64,000 nt of DNA from Chlamydomonas reinhardtii (Eukaryota; Chlorophyta; Chlorophyceae; Chlamydomonadales; Chlamydomonadaceae): contig NC_057019.1 of the NCBI RefSeq assembly GCF_000002595.2, forward strand, positions 3,534,368 through 3,598,367, written 5' to 3'. A program made the position numbers and the translations under genes. Below are positions 30,781-43,611 of this stretch, piece by piece (the stretch's first letter is position 1; each line of letters starts with the position of its first letter). The notes below the pieces were generated by a model. It did not search any database and had not been told where the DNA came from. It was given only the letters and a program-made list of their open reading frames with translations.

Positions 30781-32697
30781 CGCAGCTAAGGAGACGAGCA
30801 GGCGGATGCGAGCGCGCGTGGAAGTGGGCCTGAAATGCGATGGCCTTCCAAAGGCTGCACAGTGGCGGCCGTGGAGGAGGATGTTTGTCAACAGCGAGGT
30901 GCACCGCAGCTGCTGGTCCTCTCGCAGCCGTTCGCGACGCGCCGTGTAGCAGTAGTGGCGGGCACTTATGATCCGCACACGGGATTGCTATTCATGGACA
31001 TAGGGCATGGACGTACAGGTCCCTGCGCGCTTGGAACCATCATTTGTGCCATAGATGTACAGCTGGGGGTTGCTCGTGGTGGTGCTGCTGTCCCGACCCA
31101 GTTCGCCGCAGCTGTGCATGCCTGTGTGCAGCACATGGGGCGGTAATCTGAAGCGGCGGTATGCGGCGGTATGCTTGGCTCAGGGCTCCTAATATTTTGA
31201 TCCTTGATAAGTGAACGAGGCAAGTGGGCTTACGATGGGACACAACGCGTGAGGTCAGGACTGGACGACTACACCCACTTGATGCGGGCTCGTCACGCGT
31301 GGTATGTATATGTGACATAGGTCTGGTGTATGTCAGGCACATGCACAAGTGTGTGTTGTTATGGGTTTAACATTTCTTGCAGGGCAAGGGATACACATTG
31401 GGGTATGTGCCCGGCGTGTGCTAGGGCACGGGTGGCAATAAAGCAGGGACCCTGGCGCTGGCTCGTAGTCGTCGAGAGGACGGCATGGCGCCATGTTTGG
31501 CACAGACATAAAGAAAGACAGCATTGCGATGGATGCAGATGCATGCACTTGGTAAATGCCACACCAAGGGGAGCGCTGCGGGGGTATCAGACGGGGCACG
31601 GGAGTCCGGTAGATGTGTTAAATGCATTCTTGAGAGAAAGAGTGTACCGTATGGGCAGGACTCCGGCATTTGGTTCCGGTGCGCTTGTATCAGTGACTTT
31701 GCGTGGCGTGGAAGTTTGCGAATGCGGAAGTTAGTGAGCAGTGGTGTGGCGAAAAGGTTCATACGCGGAAGGGTGCATATCCTGAAGACATTCTTTCGAA
31801 TAGAGGCGGGAGTCCGTGCAGGTCCGTTGTCACGGATTTGGATTCCATGAGTGTTCACGTGGCAAGTACTGCGGCTTCCATAAGCGGGCGGCTTCGGCCA
31901 TTGGGCCATGGCTGGTTTGGCCGTAGCTCATGTAATCATTACGTATCCCTGTGGAGCCGTTCCGTTACAGTGCCCCCGGATGACCCTCTGCCTCAAGAGG
32001 CCTCTAGCCGCAGCAGCGTCACAGACCGCACTAACTGCAACAAGCCACTTTGGTCTGGTGGCCAAAGCGCCTTCGTTGTATCTTGACACTTTGCAGGGGG
32101 GGGGTAGGAACAAACTTTTTTGACCCCATGCCACTCCCGGGCCCGACCGACCGACCGACCGACCCCCCCTACCGTACGACCCCCCAAAACCCCCTCAGAA
32201 CCCCTTAGTTTTTTGTCAGGTTGGTGCCAATTGACTGCTCTCGGTGAGCTCTATCGCTATGTAAATGATCTCTATCGATGAGCTCTATCCATTTGAGGCA
32301 TGGGGTCTGTTTCGGAAGACTCTACCCCCCCCTGCACTTTGCACCAGTTGTTCAAGGTTGTCTTCAAGGTTCCTTTGCCAGCGGAACACCCCGATGTGTC
32401 TACTGTTCTATACTTGCGCAGGCAAGGCGTGCTGCAGTGCTATCAGCCCTGTGTGCACATTTACACTGAAAGCCAATTAAATCATACACGTCTTCATTTG
32501 TTTCAGCAGCATTTCAGCAGCTAAGCTCCATGCAAAGTCAACCCAACGTGTTTGCCCCGGACATAGATAGTCCGCGTCATGGCCACCAACTCCAACAATC
32601 CCGTCTCCCGCAACCCGCGGCGTGCACCGTACCCCTAGTTGCCAGCCTTACAGCCTGCTATTGCCGTGTGCCGCTTGCCTGCAGCTGCCCCTGCAGC
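30781..32697. other. Convergent intergenic region, bZIP 3' UTR and LSG1 3' UTR
   Basis: Nearly 2 kb with no recognised protein. A plus-strand TGTAA at 31931-31935 may end the bZIP transcript. Minus-strand TGTAA motifs at 32648-32652 and 32461-32465 suit LSG1. Around 32090-32290 there are C-runs, a (CCGA)n tract and imperfect repeats of CTCTATCG, possibly a degraded mobile element, not classifiable by eye. Confidence 0.5.
32648..32652 (-). terminator. TGTAA motif, candidate poly(A) signal of LSG1
   Basis: Reads TGTAA on the minus strand 46 bases after the LSG1 stop codon. A second copy is at 32461-32465. Confidence 0.4.
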
Positions 32698-35600
32698 TCA
32701 GTATCCGCCCACGCGCACGAGGCCGCCCTTCTTGCCGTGCACCATGCCGGCGCCGTCGAAGCCGCCCTGCCATTCGGCGCGCTGCTGCCCGCGGTCGCCC
32801 TGCGCACATGAGCAGCCGTCAGTGCTAGAGTTGCTATGGCTGCAAAGCCAGAGAAAAGCATGCAATGCGTGTTTCTTCTGTATGGTGTTGACTCTCATGC
32901 ACATTTGCGTGTCAACAACGGCTATGTGCACGGCGCGGCGCTTTGCCCTCACCACGTGGCTCGGCGCAGCAGGCTGGTCCCACGGCTGGAAACAGAGCCA
33001 CTGCACCACATCCCGGCCCCTTGAACCTTGCATGCTTGCCCGGAGGCGCGTTCCCCGGATCACCTCCACCAGCCGCTGCGCGCTGACGCCCCCCCTCCCT
33101 TTGCCCGCCCCGACCCACCTTTGTCCGCGCCGCCTTCTTGTTGAACTTGTACTCTGGCCGCTTGGACTTGTCCTTTGCCGACTGTGCCGCTAGCCCCTCG
33201 AGCAGATCCAAATCCGCCGCGTCCAAGTCATCACCGGCCATCACCGCCGCCGCGGCCAGCGCGGCGCGCCCCACCTTCTCTCCCGTGCCCGCCGCCGCCC
33301 CTGACGTCGATGGCTCCTCGCCGTCGTCGTCCTCTTGCCCCTCCTCCCCCCCGTCGTCCCCTGACCCTGACCCTGATCCTTCCGCCACTCCTGCCGCTGC
33401 CGCCTCCGCCTCCGCCCGCTCCGCGGCCTCGCTGCTGGCGTCCGCCGCCGCCGCAGCCGCCAGCGCCACCGCCGAAGGCGCCTCCGTCTCGCCCGGCACC
33501 CAGCCTATGGGCTGCACCCCTGGCGGCAGCAAGCAGTAGACCAGCTTGCCGTTGGTGTAGTCGCGCAGGATCTGGCGGCCCGCACGTGTCTCGTCAGGCA
33601 GGCCCGAGCCAGCCGTCCAGCCGCGCAGCACCGCGTACGCCCTGTAGGGGCGAGTGTTGTGTGGGCGCGTTTAGGCTTGTGTGTGCTGCCGTGTGAGCAG
33701 GCTCGGGAGCGGTGTCAGAGAGCACAAAAGGAGAAGGGAAATGCTTAGGTCGTGTATGCAATGGTGGGCGTGCGCTTGCGGCGGCCAAGGCTGTTTGCCC
33801 CTTCCCTTTCCGCAACCCACGCAGCCCTATGCCCGAGCCACCCAACCCCAGCCCCACCTGAGCAGCTGCTCCGCGGTGGGCGGGCTGGTTGGCGGCAGGT
33901 GCTTCGGCGCCGGCGGCAGCTTGATGCCGTACACCCGCCCCAGCTGCTCGCGGCCGCAGCGCTTGGCCACCACGTCCACGGGCTGCCGGATGTCGGTCAG
34001 GCGGTCAATGGGCACCACGCCCGCAGCCACCATGTCCGCGCGGCTCTTGGCGTACTTGGGCATCACCAGACCGGGGCAGTCGCACAGCACGCAGTCGGGG
34101 CTCACGTGCAGCGTCTGGAAATGCTTGGTCTTGCCTGCGAGCGTGACAAGGGGACAGACGGTGTGGGGATACCGCGTCGTATTGAAACCGCTTGGGCACC
34201 AATCCAGGCTTTGCCGCCCTAACCTAACCCCTGTACTCGGGGACCCTGCCCCCCACCCTTTCCCCTCCGTGTGTGCCACATTGGTGTGGCGTGCCGCGCT
34301 TCTCCGCCCCCATTAGCTGCCCCGCCTCACCTGGCGTGGGCGCCACGGCGGTCTTCTTGGCTCCGAAGAGCGCGTTGATGGTGGAGGACTTGCCCACGTT
34401 GGGGTAGCCCACCAGCCCCACCATGTGCTTGCGCTCCTTGTCGCCCGCGCGCGGGTCGTCCTCGCCAGCCGCCGCCACGGCGGCGCAGCACTTGGCCTCA
34501 AACAGATCCAACAGCTCGTCCACATCCAGGATCCGGATCCGGGGGTCCTCCTTGGCGGCGGCTTTGGGTTCCGTGGCGGCGCCGCTGCTGCCGGGCCCCG
34601 GGCCGGCGCCGGACGCCGCTTCGCGGCGCGCGGCGTAGACTGCCGCCACCTCTGCCGCCTCCGCCGCCTGAATCTGCTGCAGCTTTTTCAGCACGGCCGG
34701 CTCCACGCCCAGGGCGGCGGCCTCGGAGCGCAGCGCCTGCTGCTCCTGGATGACGGCGTAGGCCGACCAGAAGGCGTACTCCACACCCGCCTGCAGGTGT
34801 GAAGGTAGGCACGCGCAGCGGGGTCCATGTGCTCAATACGTGCGGTTGGGGAGTGATTTGGGTCTCGTTGCGCCTCACCCCCCGTGCGCCTAGTGAACCC
34901 TCTGCCCTGTCTCGCTCGACTCTTGTGAAGATGCGCATTGCTCAGATCTATGCCCTTGTACCGTACGACACATCAGGTAGAAGCCCACACGCTATTCCGA
35001 ACGTGAAACAGCGGCTGGCTTTCCACCGTCCGCCCCTCCTGCCCTTTCTGTCCGTGCCATGCCCTCCGCCTCTCTGCCTTTCATGATAGACGCTTCGCTT
35101 TACGCGTTACGCTCTATCTGTAACCCTCGTCTCATGATCTGCGCCTCCTCCACCTCGCCCTGCTCCTCCCCCGCACCTTGTCAAAGTAGTCAGCCCAGGC
35201 GGTGCGCACGTGCGGCGGCAGCAGGTCCGCCTTGTTCAGCAGCAGCAGCGAGCTCTTGCTGGCGTGCAGCTCACGAGCCATGTTCTGAGGAGGTAGCAGG
35301 TGCGCGAGTGGCAGAGTGAGTTTGTGAGGCGGGGGAATTGTGGGTGCGTGTTTCCGCGGCCTATCTTGGCGGCGGCCTGGCGCCGCCAGCCGCGCTGCCC
35401 TGCCACCAGCACAGTGCGTGCCCGCTCTCCCTCCGCACAGCACCTCTTGAGCCGCTTCCTGCCACTGTTCGCACCACTGTTCGAACCCTCTCCACCACCC
35501 CTAACCCCGTGCCTCCACTCGCGCAAGCCCTACACGGCGCGCGGTTCACTACTACCGATCCCCCAGCCCCAACCATCCCCCAACCCCCCAAAGAAGCCGC

Positions 35601-37316
35601 TCCCACCTCCAAGTCCTCCGAGCGGTACAGCAGCGGGTCTCGTGCGTCCACCACCTGCACCACGATGTCGGAGCGCTCCAGCACACGCCACAGCTGCCGC
35701 CACACCTCCAGGTTCTTCTCAAAGGGCGTCAGCACCAGCTTCTCCTCCTCCTCCATGTGCGCCAGCGCGCGGCGCCAGCTTAGAAAGGCCGTGCGCTCCT
35801 GTGCGTTTGTGAGGTGGGGGCGGCGTGGCGATGGCACATTGGATATTTGGCACAGCGCTACGCGTTGCACAACCGCCCATTGGTCTGCCGTGCCTGTCGT
35901 GCCTTGCCACAAGTCCCCCGCTGGTTTGCAACAGCCGCACGCTTCCCAATTGCAAACACTGCCCCCACGGCCCAGCCCGGTCCTGCTCCCGCGCTCGGTC
36001 CTCTCGGGCTGTTCCGAGCCCAAGTCCCGTTCGGTTCGTTTGGCAATCCCTTACACGGTGTGACAACCATCCTTCCCGCCAACCTTCCCAACTCCTCCTT
36101 TCCCCTTTTCCTGGCCGCTCCTCAGCCATGGCTCCTCGCCTTGCTCCCTCTGCCCCGCCGACATCCACCTACCCTACGCAACTTTCAAAGGCCCACCCCG
36201 CATCCCGCCCACCGCGCACCGCCCTCGTCCCTCCACCTCACAATCCCACCCACCTGCAGGTCCAGCTGCTCCGCGCTCATGTCGGGCGTCCAGGCCGGCC
36301 GCCGCGGCAGCGCCAGGCGGTGCGCGTTGCGCGCCTCCGCCTCGGCGCGCTCCTCCTCGCGGCGCGCCTCCGCCAGCGGGTCCACCACGCCGGTGCTGAT
36401 GACGATGCACTGCCCGCGCTCCGCCGTGAAATCGCGGTCCGCCAGGTCGGCCTGGAGGGGGGTAAAGGAGGTGGTGGTGGCTGGTGGTTATGGCGAGGAA
36501 GGTGTGATACGATTGCGGTTGGGAGGAGAGGCCCCTGATGGTGTGTGCAAGACGACGGCGCCCAGAATGCACGAGCCTGCCGCACGCACCCGAGGGCCCA
36601 GTCAGGTGTGCACACAGGCACGATGTACACAGCACACAATGCACACAGCACTGGCGCAAACACACTATTATGCCGGCAGTCTGGCTCCCGCCCCCTCACC
36701 ATGGCCATGAGCTCGTCCAGATCGTTGCGGTCCAGCACCGACTGCATGTTGCGGCCCAGACCCGCGTCCGTGGTGTGCTTGAAGTTGGCGCCAATCTCCG
36801 CCTGCGTCTTGGGGGCAGTCTGTGCAGCGGCAGCGGCGGAAGGAAAGAGGGAGGGTGAGGGGAAAGAGGGGGGGTGAGGGTGCAGCGGGACAAGCGGCAG
36901 GCCGGGCTGTGGCGTGTGATGGGCAGGAACGTGGGAAGGTTGCGGGGGTAGCTGGGCGGGCGTGACGGCGAACGGCCGAAACGTCCCAGAGCTGTATCCT
37001 ACACAGGATTGCTGGCGACGGGCCTCACAAGCGTCGGCGCTGGCATCGCCACTGCCACCAAGCTCGTCGCGCAGGAAGCAGCTGCTCTCGTGGCGCGCAG
37101 CATGGCCAAGACAGGAACGAGATGTTGCTGCCCTAGTACTGGCTTCACTGGCAAAGCCTGGTGCCGTTCCCATCGGTGACGGATGACTTTAAATAAAATG
37201 CACTCGGCCGTCACAACGCAGACGCTTTCCGCGTTGCGCACCTTCTTGTTCTTCGCCGCCAGAGTTGCGCCGACGCGCTCTCCGGCCTTGCGGGCGCGGC
37301 CATTGTGACGGCCCAT
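32698..37316 (-). CDS. LSG1: LSG1 large-subunit GTPase (circularly permuted, YlqF/nucleostemin class)
   Basis: Exons, 5' to 3': 37316-37242, 36819-36700, 36451-36254, 35798-35607, 35284-35177, 34790-34331, 34134-33858, 33641-33119, 32799-32698; 684 aa. Family landmarks are in order: MGRHNGRARKAGERVG at the start, PRRPAWTPDMS, FLSWRRALAHMEEEEKLVLT, RQLWRVLERSDIVVQVVDAR, G4 NKAD (residues 212-215), G1 GYPNVGKSS (~359-367), then KTKHFQTLHV and G3 DCPG (~403-406). G4 before G1 is the circular permutation typical of this class. The C-terminus is acidic/Ala-rich and ends with a basic tail (KFNKKAARTK, HGKKGGLVRVGGY). The yeast and human proteins release the export adaptor Nmd3 from cytoplasmic 60S subunits; the same role is expected here. 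Confidence 0.96.
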
Positions 37317-37738
37317 CTTGTCGCTTAGTTAAAGTGCAGCGACGGGGTCTCCGCTAAGTGAAGAGCGCTTGCCCAACGTAACGAAACTCGAGCCTGCGAC
37401 GATTCAGCTCACCGCAGCCGCTCGGCTGCACAGATAGAAGTTATTATCTGAAAAATAGCTATTGTGCCATTTGGTAGCAGTTGCGAGGCCTTTGGACTCA
37501 CAATCGCAAAACCCCATCCGCCTGGGCAGGGTCGGAGGCAAACTGCTATCTAATACACGAGAAAATGTCTCCATATTGACACATTACAGCAAAGGCTCTA
37601 TTTACCGCGCTGTGCACTTGCTTTCCATGTCATGATGTCAGTGCTTGCTTGTCGCGTTTAACCTCTCACACTATAACATAAACACTGAGTATTGGTTCTG
37701 CAGTGTAGCAGCTTGAGCAGCCCCGCCGCGTGCCGACC
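37317..37738. promoter_or_regulatory. Divergent promoter region, LSG1 / MFI-like
   Basis: 422 bases separate the two start codons, so both promoters and 5' UTRs must fit here. The centre (37430-37660) is clearly AT-richer than the flanks. No TATA box is asserted. Confidence 0.55.
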
Positions 37739-39972
37739 ATGGTCGCCGACGACGCGGACGCGCCGGGGCCCTCGCCCTACTCGGATAACTACTTGGCAAC
37801 ATTTGCAGCGACAACAATCCAGCGGCACTATCGAGGATACCGCGTGCGAAAAGATTACCAAGCGCGGGTGAGGCACATGCGGCATGGCACCGCTGCGTGC
37901 GGCCATTTCGTGTAGGCCAGGCACGGACACATTGGGTGGCAGCTACGTGGAGCCGCTGGGGATGTGGTGGGTGTATGCGCAGGCGCGGGCGCCGCATTGC
38001 GGCGTTTGCGCGCTGTTGGGAAGGGCTGTGGGTGAGGGAGGGTCCGTGGATGGCCTTGCCACGCATTAACAAGATCGAAGCAGCAGCGTCAGGTTCGGCC
38101 AACACCAGCCTGACACAAATTGCCACCGCCACAGCCAGTAACGTATCCCTAACCCCCTTCTTTAACGCACTACGCCTTTGCAGCGAGCGCGCATTCGCAA
38201 GGTGGAGTTGGAATGGGCCTCGCACCACGACTACGCCTACCGCACGCACATGGCAGCGCGGGCCATCCAGACCGCCTGGCGCGCCTTCCGCAACCGCCGC
38301 ATCTTCAACTACTACCGCGACCTCATTCGCTTCAGGTGTGCAGTGGCTTCCAGTGCTGAGCTCTGAGTCCTGAAGCTGTTTATCTTGGGAGAAGCAACCG
38401 CAGATTGCTCAAACTACATCCACCGACACACGTCCCACGAGCCATGCGCACGCACGCAAGTTGTCCAACCCGCCACGACACGCCTCTGCTGCAATCCAGG
38501 GAGCGTGGCGACCCCCGCGAGCTGCTAAAAGTGATCAATCCGCGCGAAGCGCAGCTTGTGGACGCGGCCGCGGGCATCCACGTGCGCTTCCGGCTGGGCG
38601 GCACCGTATTCCCGCCGCTGGTGTTCTATAAAATATTCACCCACCGCACAGTGGTTGATATTGGCGCATTTGGGCCTCGTGACTATGCAAATGAGGTCCG
38701 AATGACGCCGAATGAGATACACAATCGGCCTGCGCCCGGGGTCGGCGGCGTCGCGTTCGTATCGGCACAGCAGGCCCTGGCAACCAACAGCGGCCCCGGC
38801 TCGGGCGCGGGCTCGGCGTCGCAGACACCCACCCGGCGCGGTCCGGGAGCGGCGGCCGCGGCCGCAGCACTGACGTCTGCGGCCGGAGGAGGAGGCGGTG
38901 GCGGGGCGTCGTCGTTTGGGCGAGGGGGCGGGACTGGGAAGAAGAAGCACACGTATCGGGAAGATGACTTCGAGCTGGACTGCTCGTTCCGGGAGTACAT
39001 CAAGCCCGACGGCACCATTGGTGTGCGCAGCACGCAGGGCTGGTAAGAGCTGCAGGAGGGGCCTGGGCGAGATTGGGAAAGACACCCTGACTTTGATTGT
39101 TTTTAGAGGGGCAAGCAGGCTACGGTCCGATGATTGTCTGGAGCTCACTTACCGCACGTCCTCTTGTTGCGACATGCTAACCCACATCGGTGTGGTTTGC
39201 ACCTGCACCTGCTACTTCTTCACAGGTACGAGCGCTACGAGAACAACGGGTGGCGGCCTGTGGCTGAGCGCGTGCTGTTGGACGAGGACCCGGTGACCAC
39301 TCTGACCCGCCTAAAGCGACAGCCAATGTTCCACTTCAACCCCGCAGTGCGCAGGTGAGGGTCAGATGCCTCCATGGGCTGCTAGTCTGCTGCAATGCGC
39401 GCTGACAGTCCACGCAGCCATTCATGGGATTGGCCTCATACTCCCATGACACTTGTCATAATCGCCGTTCCGGCACTGCGCTTGCACCTGCGCTGCACTG
39501 ACCTCCTACGTACAGGGAGCAGCGGCAGGCGGTGGCCAAACAGAAGAAGCGGGAGTGGCTGCGCAAGATGTACGCGGAGGGCACCGGCGGCCTGCCGCGG
39601 CCGCCGCGGCCCGGCTCCGCACTGCGGCACGGCAGCGGCGCCGACGACGCCGGGGCCTGGAACGACGCCAACGCCGCGCTGGAGGAGCTCGATGGCCTTG
39701 AGGAGGACGCGCTGGACGAGCGCGTGGACGAACTGTTGAACTGGTCGTCCCACCTGGACTACGGGGCATACTTTGACGACTGGACGAGCATGGCGTGCAC
39801 GCTGGCGAGCGAGGCGTTTGTGCCGGAGGAGGAGGCGCCGTACCTGGACGACCTGCAGCCGGTGGTGGTGGGTGACGTGCGCAAGGCCATGGCGGCGGCG
39901 GGCGCGCCGCTACCGCCGTTCAAGGGCGGCCCCAACGCCGCGTGCGGCGTCACGATGCCGCTCGCACGGTAG
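37739..39972 (+). CDS. IQ-motif protein of the C11orf65/MFI family
   Basis: Exons 37739-37867, 38184-38335, 38500-39042, 39226-39354, 39516-39972; 469 aa. Two IQ-like calmodulin-binding motifs lie near the start: ATTIQRHYRGYRVRKDY and AARAIQTAWRAFRNRRIFNYY. Then follows the family block RGDPRELLKVINPREAQLVD, AAAGIHVRFRLGGTVFPPLV, FYKIFTHRTVVDIGAFGPRDY, a low-complexity Ala/Gly insert, and YERYENNGWRPVAERVL. The C-terminal third is acidic (LEELDGLEEDALDERVDELL) and has no match I recognise. In mammals C11orf65 has been linked to mitochondrial fission control; whether that holds in algae is unknown, and IQ motifs only suggest calmodulin binding. Confidence 0.85.
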
Positions 39973-40432
39973 CACAGCTGTTGGCGGTGGGGATGCGGTT
40001 AGGAATGTGTGGGCACAGCTGAGGGCGTGCTGAGCGTAACAAATGAGCTGTGTGGTGTAATGGCGGCTGGCTGTTAGTTTGAGACCTTGTTGTGCGTTGA
40101 CAGCGCTGGTTGAGCGGGGTTGAGTGCAGCGGGGAAGCGGTCAGGGGGCGTGCTGTGCATGCCGTGCGGTGATTTACGCCAGTTCTGAATGCAGCCGTCT
40201 CCGACCTCTGATGCTAAGAAGGGCCGCATACTTGCAACACTTTAACGTTGAATATCTGCGTTCAGTGCACAGCAGCGCCACTTGCGCTTGAAGAAACAGA
40301 ACCATTGGCCAACCTCACGCCACCTGCGCTAACAACAACTTCATCGACATTGTTGCCTTGCGTCTGTGGCCGTGCACGGAAGTTTAAAGCTGAGGAAGGC
40401 TTATCCTGTAGACGCGACGGCTTCATGAGTCG
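39973..40432. other. 3' UTR of MFI-like gene and upstream region of kelch gene
   Basis: 460 bases between two plus-strand genes. TGTAA at 40056-40060 suits the poly(A) signal of the upstream gene. A three-codon upstream frame starts at 40425. Nothing else is recognised. Confidence 0.55.
40056..40060 (+). terminator. TGTAA poly(A) signal for the MFI-like gene
   Basis: TGTAA 84 bases after the stop codon at 39972, in the usual position for this lineage. Confidence 0.65.
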
Positions 40433-43400
40433 ATGAGCGTGAACGGGAGCTCCCGCTGGCGCCTCGTCAACGTACGTACCACAGAGCACCAACGAAATCT
40501 TAGGCTTGAGCGGGCCTCGCACTCAGCGACCGTCGTCGGGAGCTCAATTTACATCGTTGGGGGCCGCAGAGGGTAAGCGACGTCATATAGAGCATGCACG
40601 GTACATTTCTGGTCATATATACCCGAACAAACGCTTTGGCAACTTGCGCAATATGACAGGCTCGTGGTGGCCTACCTGCCTGCCCCAGAACACAGCCTGC
40701 TTCCCGCGCGCCCTGTCACCCTGCAGGTCCAACCAGTTCTTCTCTGACCTGCTCAAGTTCGACACCGCCTCGTACACATGGACCGTGGTATGCCCCGTCA
40801 TCCCCAACGGCTTCCGCGCGCGCGCCAACCACACGGCAACGCTGGTGGGCGGGCGGCAGCTATGGGTGGTGAGCGGCAGCGACAAGGAGAACGTGCTGGA
40901 TGACGTGCACGTGTTGGACGTCGTCACCATGGCATGGAGCAAACCCCAAATCAGGTGGGCTTAGCCGCCCATCATCACGACCGCGTTCAAATCTCAGGGC
41001 ATCAGAAAACAACGTTCCTCTGAGGTTCGTGGGACTCACCGGCCGCATTCTCCAGCTGACCTCGTCCACACCACGTCACCCACACCAATACCGCAGGGGT
41101 GACGCCACCCTCCTCAAGCGCACCGCCCACTCCGCCGACCTGCACCCCACCGACCCCTCCTCCATCCTCCTGTTCGGCGGGTACGGCCCCACCTCCGGCG
41201 CCACGGAACCCACCTTCCTCAACGACCTGGTCCTTCTGCGCACCGGCAGCCGCACAGTGGAGCGCCTGGTCACCATCGTGGGGCCGCTGCCGGGCGTCGT
41301 GGGCGCGGCGGGAGCAGGCGCAGGCCTGGTGGGCGTGGCGCCGCCGCTGCCGCGCGCCTACCACAGCTGCACCTCGCTGGGCGGCAGGTGCGGGGAGGGC
41401 ACGCCGCGCGTGTGTGTGCAAATGGGCTGTGCGGTGCAGCGCTGCCTCACGGCCTGTGTGTTGGGGCTTGGCAGCTAGCTTACGGCAGTGATCGCCTACC
41501 TCCCTGATCATGAGCTTCCTTGCATCTGCGCGTATATGCACTCGTAACGCCTCGCCCCACACAATTCACGTTCCCGGCACCGGGGTTGATGCCGCGCCGT
41601 GGCGACCTGACACCCACGCCTCCACAGGCTTTACGTGTACGGCGGGCGCACGGATGCGGCAGTGCTGGAGGACCGCCAGCAGCTGGCCGTGTTCGACCCG
41701 GCGGCAGGCGCCTGGCTGGACCCGGGCCGGGTGGGCGGCGCCATGCCGCTGGGCAGGTCCAGCCACCGGGCGGTGGCGCTGGGCAACAGGTGCGGGGGTG
41801 GGGAGGGGGCGGGGTGGAGCGGCGCGGAAGGGTGGAAAGGTGGTAGAGCCGCTGGGTGGAGGGTGGAAGGCCGGTAGAAAGGGAAATGCCGGGTACAGCA
41901 ACAGGGCCAGAGGTCTCTGCCAAAGCGCGGCAGATGTGGCTTACTTGAAACAGAGGTTTACGCGCTGTTCCGGTGTGCGCTGTGCGAGGCAGGCTGTTGA
42001 TTCATGGCGGGGCGGCGGCGGGCGACCAGGCGGACCGACTGGGCGACGTGCTGACCCTGTTGGTGGACCCCAAGACAGGTACGGTACGTGTGCCGCTGCT
42101 CTTGCGGGCCCGCGTCTGGACGCCCTAGGTTGTTGGTATGCATGCTGGATATCTTGGATCGTTGACAGAGCACTTGATCCGCTGGAATGGGTTGTGTGCG
42201 CCCCACAGGTGCACTCACGTGGTCGCGTATGGACGAGCCGCCGCCGCCGGCAACGGGCAGCGCCGCGGCGGCGAAGCCCCATGGTAGGCCTCAGCTCAGG
42301 TTTTTAAGCATGTCAGAAGGGGCTACGTTGCGGTATGCTCTAGTATAATGTTTTAAGTGCTGAAAGCGGTTTGTGGTCCAATATGGTCCGTAATGATTCT
42401 AAAGGGTCCAAAATGTTGTCCTTCTCTACGCCCTCGCAGGTCGCTCGGCTCACACCATCAGCCTGGTGGGCAGCCACCACCTGTTCGTCATTGCCGGATA
42501 CGTTGGCAGCGGCACCGGGCAAAGCAGGTGCGGGTGCCGGTGGGCTGTGCGGTGATAGCCGTGCATGCGCCCTGGCTACAGCTGTATCGGCAACGGCATG
42601 CCCTGCTGTTGCAGGATGGCGCCGACGCGTGCATGTGCTTCCTAACCTGCCTCTTGCCGTGTGGCCGGCAGGTACACGTCAGACGTCTACCTCCTGCAGC
42701 TGGGCACCCCGGCCGCCGAGCCCATGCCAGCCCTGACGCTGCCGCGCGCGCAAGCAGCGCAAGCAGCGCAAGGCTCGACAGCGCCACAGCAGGCGGCCGC
42801 ACGGAAGCGCACGCCCTCGCCACCAGGTCGCCAGACGGCACCAGCGCCGCAGCCGCCCCTCCAGCAGGCCCAAGCACAGGCCCAGGCCCAGGTGCATGCA
42901 CAGCCGGCCGCCAAGCCTCAGCCGCAGCCCAGTGTAGCCCACCAGGACGTGACCGCGCCCATGCGCCGGGCGCCGCCGTCGCCGCCTCGCGCGGCATCCG
43001 CCATGGGCGACACGGGCCAGAGCGCCGGCAGCCGGCGCACGCCCCCACCACCCTCGCCCGACGGCGGCCGCAGCGCCAGTCCCCACGCACCCTCCGCGGT
43101 GTCGCGCCTCGGGACGTCGGCCGGCCCAGCTGCCAAGGCACTGCCAGCTGCGCAGCTGCCGGCAGCGGGCCGTGGCGGCAGGAACGCCGCAGGCGGCGCT
43201 ACGGCAGCTGCTGCTGGTGGTAGTGGTGGGACAGGGGCGTATGGCGCGGCCCAGGACTTGATAGACCTGACAGCCGAGCAGGCGCTCGTGCCGTCGGCGG
43301 CCAAGTCCCCGGCGCGCACGCCGGTGAGACGCGGGAGCGGCGCCAAGGCAGATGCCGCGGCCGGCCCGACAATGGAGGGGCAGTGGCTAGGCGGGGGCCG

Positions 43401-43574
43401 CCGCGGCCGCAGCGCGCTGTCAGATGCCGCGGCCGCACAGGGACAGGAGAAGGACGCAGAGGCTGCGGCTGGGGCACGACCAGCCAAGCGTCAGGCGACT
43501 GAGGAGGCGGTGGCAGCGGCTGGGACGGCCCAGGCAGCAGCCGCAGGCGGTGTCGCCCCCGCGGCAACAAGAGC

Positions 43575-43611
<37 letters not shown>

